From Bacillota bacterium (GTDB lineage Bacteria > Bacillota > Clostridia > Acetivibrionales > DSM-1351): a stretch of 30,786 bases of DNA. The notes under the pieces were generated by a model, which searched no databases, was not told the origin of the DNA, and saw only the letters and a list, made by a program, of their open reading frames with translations. The first letter of the stretch is position 1. The number at the start of each line of letters is the position of its first letter. Positions 19,044-25,630 of this stretch are shown here, piece by piece. The stretch covers positions 1 to 30,786 of the forward strand of contig JAEWCZ010000021.1 in assembly GCA_023390335.1 (NCBI GenBank), read 5' to 3'. The position numbers and the translations under genes were made by a program.

Positions 19044-19178
19044 ATGATTAAACGCCTTAAATTGGTGGTACTGTTACTTTTGTCAGCACTAGGTGTTTTT
19101 GCAGCAACGACATCAGCAGGAGCCTGTTGGATTTGGGCCTTTTATCAAAAGGAATGCCCAAAATCTTTGTTGAAGTAA
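19044..19178 (+). CDS. agrD: AgrD-like cyclic lactone autoinducer precursor
   Basis: 44 aa, too short for usual ORF lists. It has the AgrD plan: an amphipathic hydrophobic leader (KRLKLVVLLLLSALGVFA), then a Ser-Ala-Gly-Ala run to Cys28 followed by WIWAFYQ, and a charged tail with ECPKSLLK. Clostridial autoinducer precursors commonly read ...SACWWGFYQPEVPKSLRK, so the match is close. Here the tail has an extra Cys38 in place of the usual residue. The RBS is GGGGGTGA. AgrB, which cleaves and cyclises the peptide, is not in the window. A kinase of AgrC type lies convergently downstream. Expected product: a thiolactone ring formed with Cys28 after processing and export. Confidence 0.8.
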   Translation: MIKRLKLVVLLLLSALGVFAATTSAGACWIWAFYQKECPKSLLK

Positions 19179-19180
19179 CA

Positions 19181-19222
19181 TAAAAATAGAAAGACATGAT
19201 TAAATATGTCTTTCTATTTTTA
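19181..19222. terminator. Bidirectional terminator between agrD and the kinase gene
   Basis: Perfect 17-bp arms (19181-19197 and 19206-19222) with an 8-nt loop. It starts 3 bp after the peptide stop, and the convergent kinase's TAA falls in the stem-loop (19200-19202), so one hairpin ends both transcripts. Confidence 0.85.
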
Positions 19223-20504
19223 TGGCCTGAATAAATTTATTTTCAAAGTCATCATACATTGTTGAGTTTAAGACGGTTTTATATTTGCTTAGTATTTTCT
19301 CTGCTATAGCCAATCCGTGTCCACGATCTTCGCCTTTTATTGAAAATCCATCTTCTTTTATCCTCCCCATCGGAGGCATATTATCGCAACTGTTGCTAAT
19401 TTTAATATCAATGCATGTATCAAAACTAAAGATATTCACACCTACAGTTTTTTTATCGCTGAGTTGTGCGGCCTCAATAGCATTATCTAAGAAAATACCA
19501 ATTATTTCACATAAATCAGATACCTTTATATTTGGTATAGAGTCTATTACACCTAAGGTTTTTAAATCGATTTCTATACCTGAAGATTCAGCCATATCCA
19601 TTTTTGAGGAGATTATTGCAAATAATGCAACGTTTTTTATATTATAAATCGTTGTATTTATAGTGTTAATGGTAGCGGAAATTTCAGATATGTATTTAAT
19701 CGCTTCATCATATTTCTTGTTTTGTATCATATAATTTAAGACAGACAAATGGTTATTTTGGTCATGTTTAACTCTTCTTAACTCCTGCAAAGTATTACTA
19801 AGAGATTCATTATAAAATATTTGTTGTCTCTGTTCTTCTTTTAGTTCTTCGCTTTTTTGGTACTTATTAATAAGGATTATTACGATAATAAAAAATAGCA
19901 AAGAAGATAATAGTGCCATTACCGACGAAAAAACTGATATGTGCCGAGAAAAATATATGCTGTTGTTAAAAACCATAACAAGGATTGTTATACCCAGTAA
20001 AACAGAAATTGACTTAAAATTTTTCACTTTTTTTAATCGTGAGAATACAGGGTATATAAATATTATAATAGCAGCTATAGTGTGAATAACTAGATTAACT
20101 AAAAAATATAATGTTACATTTTCACTTACAGATTTTGTTGTAATACCTAACCCGAGGGAATTAAATAGTACGGGGGCTACAAAATTGCCGACACCTGTGG
20201 CAATCATAATTATAAATAACGATAAAACGGTTTTACTCCAGTCTACTTTTAGCACGAACCGAATTGATTCAATACTTAACAACATCATAATAATTGGCTT
20301 TATAAATTGTAATTCGTTAGGCATTTCAATGAATTGTGTCCATGCAGTTGACATCGCACCATTAATAAAGCCAAACAAAGCTAAAAAAACTAACAAGCGA
20401 TTTCTAGAACATTTAAATTCAAAATTAACCTTTAAAAATAAATATACAAGGATTGCTGATATGGTTGAAAAGAGCGTATTCACCAATAAATACCATATAC
20501 TCAT
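19200..20504 (-). CDS. AgrC-like sensor histidine kinase (HPK10/GHKL type)
   Basis: 434 aa. About 200 N-terminal residues are hydrophobic with six or so membrane segments (e.g. YLLVNTLFSTISAILVYLFL). A coiled-coil linker follows, then the phosphoacceptor box LRRVKHDQNNHLSVLNYM, an N-box EIIGIFLDNAIEAA and a G-box GEDRGHGLAIAEKIL. This is the AgrC-type arrangement that senses autoinducing peptides. The ATG overlaps the stop of the upstream response regulator gene (ATGA at 20501-20504), so it was translationally coupled to that gene, which is now frameshifted. The kinase itself looks intact. Whether it still signals to another regulator cannot be seen. Confidence 0.85.
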   Translation of the reverse strand: MSIWYLLVNTLFSTISAILVYLFLKVNFEFKCSRNRLLVFLALFGFINGAMSTAWTQFIEMPNELQFIKPIIMMLLSIESIRFVLKVDWSKTVLSLFIIMIATGVGNFVAPVLFNSLGLGITTKSVSENVTLYFLVNLVIHTIAAIIIFIYPVFSRLKKVKNFKSISVLLGITILVMVFNNSIYFSRHISVFSSVMALLSSLLFFIIVIILINKYQKSEELKEEQRQQIFYNESLSNTLQELRRVKHDQNNHLSVLNYMIQNKKYDEAIKYISEISATINTINTTIYNIKNVALFAIISSKMDMAESSGIEIDLKTLGVIDSIPNIKVSDLCEIIGIFLDNAIEAAQLSDKKTVGVNIFSFDTCIDIKISNSCDNMPPMGRIKEDGFSIKGEDRGHGLAIAEKILSKYKTVLNSTMYDDFENKFIQAIKIERHI

Positions 20505-21211
20505 ATAGATTTAATCCCTTCATTGGAATGAAAATTACTAAAAAATTTAGGTCCGATATCACAGGTCGTACTATCCTGTAAAGTAATTATTTTACGTTTA
20601 AGATCTATACAATAGATTTTGTCAGAATTTACAAAAACCGATCTATGACAACGTTTAATCTTTTGCTTCCAATTCTATTGGCAAGATCTTCAAGCCCTTC
20701 ATAAGTAACAAAATCACCTGTTCTTGCATGTAAAATAGTTCTTCTTTTTAACCGTTCTATGAAATTTATATCATTAATCGGAATAAAATAGATTTCTGAG
20801 TTATACTTGATTTCTACATAATCTTGATTAAGAGATTCCTTTTCATTAGCGAGTTTGACTATTGTTTCTTCTAATAATTTCATATCAGGTTTCTGAATGA
20901 ACTGATAAGCTCGCACCTCAAAGGCTCGTTGAATAAAATCCAAACAACCAGTTACAAAAATAATTTCAATTGTAGAGTGGCTTTTCCTAATTTGTTCCGC
21001 TATGTACATACCATTGACGTTATCCTTCAGGTTAATATCAATAATACACATTAGTTGTATTACTTTTAATTTCTTCTAAAAACTTGGTATGGCTTGTTGT
21101 TGCAATAACTAATTCACCATTTAGATTATTTTTTTTAAACCATTCGGGAATTATGTTTTCATACTGTTCAATCATTTGAGGATCGTCATCAAGGACTGAC
21201 AATTTTAACAC
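20501..21211 (-). pseudogene. AgrA-like LytTR response regulator, frameshifted twice
   Basis: GTG 21211, with AAGGAGGT 7 nt upstream, starts a receiver domain (VLKLSVLDDDPQMIEQYENI) that terminates after about 62 codons. The next frame takes over near 21050 with the phosphoacceptor Asp in CIIDINLKDN, then the receiver end and the start of a LytTR domain. Near 20650 a second shift occurs: the current frame ends VVIDRFL, while the adjacent frame reads the canonical LytTR block KRCHRSVFVNSDKIYCIDL and ends with TGA overlapping the kinase ATG. Two one-base indels thus break an otherwise complete ~236-aa regulator, removing the tail of the DNA-binding domain. Confidence 0.8.
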
Positions 21212-21465
21212 TAATACTACCTCCTTAATACGGTGATAGTTACAATACTATATGTTAAATTGTGTGAACGCAAACATAGACTACCATATTTATAGTAGCC
21301 CTAATAAAAATAAGTTCATATTTTATCAAATATCGTCAAAATCAGAATATTTTCAAATTTTAGACATAAAATCAAGCTATTTGGTAAATAAATGTAGACA
21401 CAACAATAAACATCAATATATACTCTAGATGATGAAAAGTAAATAACCCCTTGAAAGGAGGTAAA

Positions 21466-21531
21466 ATGTTTATTACTAAGTTATTTATTCATTATAACTT
21501 TGAGCTTAGGAAGAAGCTTAAAGTTGCATAG
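21466..21531 (+). CDS. Possible 21-aa peptide with strong RBS
   Basis: GAAAGGAGGT lies 5 nt before ATG 21466, which opens MFITKLFIHYNFELRKKLKV plus one residue. The RBS is near-perfect, yet the product is tiny and not recognised. It may be a signalling or leader peptide, or the stub of a deleted gene. The remaining DNA between 21212 and 21770 is AT-rich and shows no other gene. Confidence 0.3.
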   Translation: MFITKLFIHYNFELRKKLKVA

Positions 21532-21769
21532 CCTGATCGCTTTTATATTATACCACCTTAACAATTATTCATGTAATATCTTGTTATATTTGCAGCTGAT
21601 TATTACCAATTAATGATTTTTTTCAATCTTGGACAATAAATTGATGGTTTTGAACAATGAGTAACTTTTTAGAATAAATAACTACAATTCCGCATCATAT
21701 ACTTATCATTTCAAAAGAAGGGAGAATTTTATAGATAACATTATAAAAGTTATTTAGGAGATAGGATAC

Positions 21770-21910
21770 ATGATTACGAAACAAAATACAGAATCTCATG
21801 ATATAAAAAGTATCCAATATAAAAAATTAATTATTGAAATGCTTACTAACATAGATAATGTTAGTATCTTAAAAAGAATATATTTATTTATTAGTATAAT
21901 AAAAGGCTAG
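21770..21910 (+). CDS. Small element-type protein (46 aa)
   Basis: ATG 21770 follows TTAGGAGATAGG. The C-terminal part MLTNIDNVSILKRIYLFISI resembles short helical proteins found beside XRE repressors in clostridial phages and mobile elements. No function known. It is convergent with the repressor gene and shares its terminator. Confidence 0.45.
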   Translation: MITKQNTESHDIKSIQYKKLIIEMLTNIDNVSILKRIYLFISIIKG

Positions 21911-21934
21911 TTATATATTTATTAACTAGCCTTT
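21902..21934. terminator. Bidirectional terminator shared by the small gene and the repressor
   Basis: Perfect 12-bp arms (21902-21913, 21923-21934) around a 9-nt loop with A/T tracts. Both convergent stop codons (TAG 21908-21910 and the repressor stop at 21926-21928) fall within it. Confidence 0.75.
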
Positions 21935-22303
21935 ATCTTTTTCATCTAACATTAAAGTAACAATTTTTTCAATGACTTTCCAGTCATCTACATCCAATTT
22001 ACTTAAAATGTGTACGAACTTTTTCATAAATGCGTTATCATTATTAGGGTTAACCAATGAACCAGCCCATTTTGCTAATTCATCTTCTCTATCTAATTGG
22101 AGGAACATTTTGTCTTTACCAGTTCTAAGCCAATTTTCGTTGACGTTATATATACGGCAAATATCAGATATTGTTCTATCGGTCAATTCTCTTAATCCAT
22201 TTTCCAATGAAGCGATATGCGATCTTGATAAATTTATACTTTTACCGAAACTTTCTTGGCTTAGACCTAATTCTTGCCTAATTATTTTCAATCGTTCATT
22301 CAC
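21926..22303 (-). CDS. XRE-family (Cro/CI-type) transcriptional repressor
   Basis: 125 aa. The N-terminal HTH covers residues ~1-60: LKIIRQELGLSQESFGKSIN then LSRSHIASLENGLRELTDRT, followed by NVNENWLRTGKDKM. The C-terminal half is acidic and probably oligomerising; no peptidase catalytic pair is seen. The start is GTG 22303, set by GGGAGGTG just upstream. It diverges from a small-gene operon with a consensus promoter and palindrome at 22373-22416, the expected operator. In mobile elements this layout controls excision or transfer genes. Confidence 0.8.
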   Translation of the reverse strand: MNERLKIIRQELGLSQESFGKSINLSRSHIASLENGLRELTDRTISDICRIYNVNENWLRTGKDKMFLQLDREDELAKWAGSLVNPNNDNAFMKKFVHILSKLDVDDWKVIEKIVTLMLDEKDKG

Positions 22304-22372
22304 AAAAGCACCTCCCTTATTTTAGCATAATATATAATTTGTTTCTTTGCAACATTTTAGGCAACAAAACTA

Positions 22373-22401
22373 TTGACTTGTGTCCCTTTGAATCATATAA
22401 T
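22373..22401 (+). promoter_or_regulatory. Consensus SigA promoter opposite the repressor gene
   Basis: TTGACT (22373-22378), exactly 17 nt, TATAAT (22396-22401). It drives the small genes at 22465 and 22631, away from the repressor. Confidence 0.75.
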
Positions 22402-22416
22402 TGTCTCATAGAGACA
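22402..22416. promoter_or_regulatory. Palindrome TGTCTC-ATA-GAGACA, likely repressor operator
   Basis: Perfect 6-bp arms and 3-bp centre begin directly after the -10 hexamer and so cover the predicted transcription start, ideal for repression by the neighbouring XRE protein. Binding is inferred. Confidence 0.55.
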
Positions 22417-22464
22417 TAAAGGTAATAATAGCCATTACTTAAATTAAGGGGAGTGGTATACATA

Positions 22465-22614
22465 TTGTCAAATTTGTCAGCAGAGGAAAAGAAAATCATT
22501 GAAACCTTTTTAAAGGTGCTACCGTTATTAGAAGAAAGAGAAAAAGACCGTTTACTCTGGATCTGCGAGGGAATTTTACTAAAATCAAAGCCGCGGGAAG
22601 AAGAAAATTCATAG
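22465..22614 (+). CDS. Small charged helical protein (49 aa)
   Basis: Reads LSNLSAEEKKIIETFLKVLP then LLEEREKDRLLWICEGILL, from TTG 22465 with GGGGAG about 11 nt upstream. Short proteins of this kind often follow XRE operators in mobile elements. Unknown function. It is the first gene after the consensus promoter and is followed 16 bp later by a small membrane protein gene. Confidence 0.45.
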   Translation: MSNLSAEEKKIIETFLKVLPLLEEREKDRLLWICEGILLKSKPREEENS

Positions 22615-22630
22615 AAGGGAGCTAGTATTA

Positions 22631-22831
22631 ATGCAATTATACACGTTTTCTCACGTTCTGCAGGTTTTCATTCTTGGTTTTATAGGTGGTTTTTTCATAG
22701 GAGGCTTGCTGGTATCCAGCATCAAGTTTAAAAAGGTTACTGATAGAAGAATTGTTATAAGACCCATACAACAAAAAATACCCAGTGTTTCGACCACTGA
22801 GTATCCGATAGTTTCTTACAAAAACTATTAA
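22631..22831 (+). CDS. Small single-pass membrane protein
   Basis: 66 aa. One membrane helix at about residues 8-30 (VFILGFIGGFFIGGLLV, with Gly-rich packing faces) is followed by a basic tail. GAAGGGAG lies 9 nt before the ATG. In operon with the preceding 49-aa gene under the repressor-controlled promoter. Function unknown. Confidence 0.5.
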   Translation: MQLYTFSHVLQVFILGFIGGFFIGGLLVSSIKFKKVTDRRIVIRPIQQKIPSVSTTEYPIVSYKNY

Positions 22832-22977
22832 GTTTAGGTGTACTCTCTGAAAAGTAACCTTTGATATTTTTAATTATAGGGCGTTTTCCTCTAAATTGCA
22901 ATAGCAGTTTATGAAAATAAAAAAGGCGACCGCCAATCGATTTTCACACTCATTGTGCTGCCGCCCACCCTTGAACC

Positions 22978-23008
22978 TTGACAACATAAATATGTCATCA
23001 ATTATATT
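22978..23008 (+). promoter_or_regulatory. Promoter for the structured RNA
   Basis: Perfect -35 TTGACA (22978-22983) and a TTATATT box ending at 23008 (18-19 nt spacing). It precedes a 400-bp stretch without an ORF but with strong RNA folding potential. Confidence 0.45.
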
Positions 23009-23014
23009 GTATCG

Positions 23015-23395
23015 GTGTCTCAGGTGTCCGTCAACAGCAAAGGAAATAAATAGTTAAATGTGAGATGGAGTAGCACTTGGACGTATGACAGCAGTGTAAG
23101 GAGTGACTTATTGTAGCCAATTGTACAGCAGTGGTAATAATTTGTGCTCCATGTATAAAAGAACTGCATTCAGCGGTTCACATGGATAATGGCAATATGC
23201 CAGGCACAAATAGCTGCTGATAATACCGGAGCGGAGCCAAGAGGTTAAACCCTGCGAGGAAGTTATAATTGAAGTTTGAATTGGCGAAAAAGATTAATTA
23301 GTTTTTGTGTTTTCACAATAGACCATGCACTGGAATGCAGTTTCCATGCCAGTGCGTGGATGTGCGGTGAAAATGAATTAACTATTTTTTTATTT
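23015..23395 (+). ncRNA. Probable structured non-coding RNA
   Basis: No convincing ORF, but nested complementary segments: CAGCAG (23126-23131) with CTGCTG (23214-23219); inside it TTGTGC (23142-23147) with GCACAA (23204-23209); inside that CCATGT (23149-23154) with ACATGG (23180-23185), capped by GAACTGC/GCGGTTC (23161-23167/23173-23179), and a second hairpin TGGC-AATAT-GCCA (23190-23202). GGTA (133-136) and TACC (224-227 of 23 kb) could pair as a pseudoknot. A final hairpin TTTTCAC...GTGAAAA (23310-23373), with inner arms CCATGCACTGG/CCAGTGCGTGG, is followed by TATTTTTTTATTTTT, like a terminator. A -35/-10 pair lies just upstream. It may belong to a known clostridial class such as the raiA motif, which I could not verify. 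Confidence 0.5.
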
Positions 23396-23424
23396 TTGAA
23401 TAGAATGTATTGGGGGTTGATAGT

Positions 23425-23580
23425 ATGACAATTAAAAATAACATAATTGAACTTACTTCAGAAGAAAGCAACATATTTACGCGCCAGTTTAAAATAGGAG
23501 TAATTAAGCAGCTGTATAAAGAGAAGCTGCTGACTGGTGAACAATATGATCAGGTGATTAAAGCAATTAATAGCTATTAA
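23425..23580 (+). CDS. Small protein upstream of recombinase 1
   Basis: 51 aa. The last third, KQLYKEKLLTGEQYDQVIKA, resembles a SHOCT-type short helical motif. TGGGGGT provides the RBS. It lies 65 bp before the recombinase gene with a hairpin between them. A similar small gene sits before recombinase 2. Possible partner or control protein; no function established. Confidence 0.5.
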   Translation: MTIKNNIIELTSEESNIFTRQFKIGVIKQLYKEKLLTGEQYDQVIKAINSY

Positions 23581-23592
23581 TTTATACATACG

Positions 23593-23616
23593 GCCTGCTT
23601 TCATTTAAAAGTAGGC
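23593..23616 (+). terminator. Hairpin between the small gene and recombinase 1
   Basis: GCCTGCTTT (23593-23601) pairs with AAAGTAGGC (23608-23616, one G-U), followed by TCTTATTTTATTT. It is likely a partial terminator lowering recombinase expression. Confidence 0.5.
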
Positions 23617-23645
23617 TCTTATTTTATTTAATCAGAGGTAAATGT

Positions 23646-25250
23646 ATGAAAGTAAAAGTTGGTGCTTATTGCAGAGTTTCAACTGAAAAGGATGATCAGG
23701 TAAATTCGCTGGAGAGCCAAAAAAATTATTTTGAAAAATACATAAGGAACAATCCTGACTGGGAATTTGTCGACATTTATGCTGATGAGGGAATTAGTGG
23801 GACACAGGCTGAGAATAGAATGGAATTTCAAAGGATGATCTCTGATGCTAAATGCAAAAGGCTAGATTTGATATTGACTAAAGAGATTTCAAGATTCGCA
23901 AGAAACACAAAGATCAGTATTGATTATACCCGTATGCTTAAAGAGCTTGGAGTAGGTGTCATCTTTATTAATGATAATATTAATACTCTTGACGGAGATG
24001 GTGAATTGAGGCTTACAATTATGTCGGCCATTGCCCAGGATGAAAGTAGAAAAACATCCGAACGGGTAAAGTGGGGACAAAAAAGAAGGATGGAGCAGGG
24101 TGTTGTTTTCGGACGTGAGCTATTTGGATACAACTTGTATAAAGGCGCTTTAACGGTTAATGAAGAAGAAGCTGAAATAGTAAGATTGATTTTTCACAAG
24201 TATACCATCGAAGGAAAAGGTACTCATGTAATTGCAAGAGAGCTATATGAGGACAATATACAATCAAAAAGATATAAAAACAGGTGGTCAAATACCGTAA
24301 TTTTGAGACTTTTGAGAAATGAAAAATATGTTGGGGATCTGGCCCAAAAGAAGACCATAACTCCAAATTACTTAGATCATAAAAAGAAATATAACAGGGG
24401 AGAAGAAGAACTCGTATATATAAAAAACCATCATACACCTATCATATCAAGGGAATTATGGGATGCAACACAAGAACAGATCAGTCAACGATCAGCATCA
24501 AAGGAGCAAAAAAGCAAATACAGCAATAAATATTGGTGCTCGGGAAAGCTGATTTGTGGCGAATGTGGAAGTAAATTTGTGGGGAAAAGTAAGAAATTAA
24601 AAAATGGGGAAGTTTACAAGGCATGGAGATGTAGTCAGGCTAGAAACTATGGCAGTCTCAAGATTGACGTCAATGGAAATCAGGTTGGTTGCAACAATAA
24701 GAGTATTAATCACATAGTGCTGGGTAAAATCGTAAAAAGTGTTTTGTACTCAATAAATTCAAACAAGGAAAAAATAATATCCGAGCTGGTATCGGAAATC
24801 AAGAAATTGAACAAGTTGACTGATATAAAGAGTACGGATTCATTTACAAGAAAAATAGAAGACCTGAACCGTAAAAAGCAGGAAGTAATTAATCTAATGA
24901 TTGAGGGAAGCATATCTAAGGATGATATGGTTTTAATGAATAAAAAGTATGACTTTGAGATAAAAAAAGTTAAAACGGATATCAAAAATATTGAAGATAT
25001 CAATCTTATAAATAGCAGTAATGCAGATAAGCTGCAGATATATATAGACAGGATAAATTCTCTGGTTAATCAGATAGAAGGAAAAGATTCAGAGGAAGTA
25101 TTTAAGCTGACAGTAAAAAAGGTAATCCTATATAAAAATAGTATATTGGAACTATATTTAACGTGTATGCCGGAGCCTATTAAGCTAAAGTATAAAAGCA
25201 AAGGCAAAAATGGCAACTATAGTATTGAATACAACTTTATTGACAATTGA
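23646..25250 (+). CDS. Large serine recombinase 1 (integrase of the large element)
   Basis: 534 aa. The resolvase catalytic domain holds GAYCRVSTEKD with catalytic Ser12 and Arg10, and LTKEISRFARN with the active-site Arg pair. A recombinase domain follows at about 160-270 (FGRELFGYNLYKG), then a zinc ribbon LICGECGSKF with a distal C near GCNNKS, then a coiled-coil region at about 380-480. All parts expected of a large serine integrase are present, and the frame is intact. Start ATG 23646 follows AGAGGTAAA. The gene ends 8 bp before the attachment half sites in the cotJC piece, the usual position of these genes at an element end. It probably integrated the DNA to its left. Confidence 0.85.
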   Translation: MKVKVGAYCRVSTEKDDQVNSLESQKNYFEKYIRNNPDWEFVDIYADEGISGTQAENRMEFQRMISDAKCKRLDLILTKEISRFARNTKISIDYTRMLKELGVGVIFINDNINTLDGDGELRLTIMSAIAQDESRKTSERVKWGQKRRMEQGVVFGRELFGYNLYKGALTVNEEEAEIVRLIFHKYTIEGKGTHVIARELYEDNIQSKRYKNRWSNTVILRLLRNEKYVGDLAQKKTITPNYLDHKKKYNRGEEELVYIKNHHTPIISRELWDATQEQISQRSASKEQKSKYSNKYWCSGKLICGECGSKFVGKSKKLKNGEVYKAWRCSQARNYGSLKIDVNGNQVGCNNKSINHIVLGKIVKSVLYSINSNKEKIISELVSEIKKLNKLTDIKSTDSFTRKIEDLNRKKQEVINLMIEGSISKDDMVLMNKKYDFEIKKVKTDIKNIEDINLINSSNADKLQIYIDRINSLVNQIEGKDSEEVFKLTVKKVILYKNSILELYLTCMPEPIKLKYKSKGKNGNYSIEYNFIDN

Positions 25251-25257
25251 TTCATGA

Positions 25258-25300
25258 GGTACCCTACAGATACAGATACACCTATATCTGTAAGAGTACC
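25258..25300. other. Attachment junction of the large element in cotJC
   Basis: Imperfect inverted arms GGTACCCTACAGATA (25258-25272) and, at 25285-25300, TATCTGTAAGAGTACC surround a short centre. The right arm is cotJC coding sequence (KGTLTDIG on the minus strand); the left arm is element DNA. Homology to cotJC stops in the centre (about 25280), so crossover was there. The matching left junction, with the cotJC 3' part, is not in the window. Confidence 0.65.
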
Positions 25301-25379
25301 TTTTGCTTGTTCATACGGCATTGTATATCTCTGATTTAGGTAACGAAGAGATGCCGCAAGTTCTCCATCAGGCCCGCCG
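25280..25379 (-). pseudogene. cotJC: cotJC, middle fragment between two insertions
   Basis: About 33 codons read GGPDGELAASLRYLNQRYTM then PYEQAKGTLTDIG, a highly conserved block near the N-terminus of CotJC/manganese catalase. The upstream flank on this strand is the terminus of the GH44 element, and the downstream flank is the terminus of the large element, where the expected TEELAHLE is replaced by VSVSVGYLMN. Codons join exactly to the 5' piece at 30066 after removal of the element. The fragment has no start of its own in the right frame and only random extensions on both sides. Confidence 0.85.
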
Positions 25380-25397
25380 GATTTCAAGTTTTTATAA
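25371..25397 (+). other. Left attachment junction of the GH44 element
   Basis: Core GGCCCGCCG, then the element arm GCCGGATTTCAAGTTTTTAT... (25376-25397), which is the exact reverse complement of 30039-30060. cotJC sequence lies to its left. Confidence 0.8.
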
Positions 25398-25630
25398 ATA
25401 TCCCATTTATCACAGTGCTTCAAGTAAGCAGAAATTTTAACAATATATTACTTTAATTTATGATATAATTTAAGTTACAACATATTAAAAATATGTTAAA
25501 AACAAGAATTAAATTATCATTTGCAACATTTGGGTGAAAATTCAGCAAAGAAGGGAGGATAAGAATAATTACCATTTACCAGAATGTCAGCGAATGAGTA
25601 AAAAACAACATAAAAGGAGACTAGAGTGAA

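Noticed and set aside
19285..19647. Plus-strand ORF of 120 aa
   Set aside because: Antisense shadow of the well-supported AgrC-like kinase; no RBS or family motifs.
22911..23035. Short ORF MKIKKATANRFSHS... and GC-rich hairpin block near 22922-22970
   Set aside because: The ORF lacks an RBS and has no protein-like pattern. The GC-rich block has small inverted repeats but I could not assign it a function beyond a possible minus-strand terminator.
25217..25423. 68-aa minus-strand ORF as a gene of its own
   Set aside because: Only its middle is cotJC; both ends run into element DNA and the start lies in the GH44 element arm, so it is a fragment.
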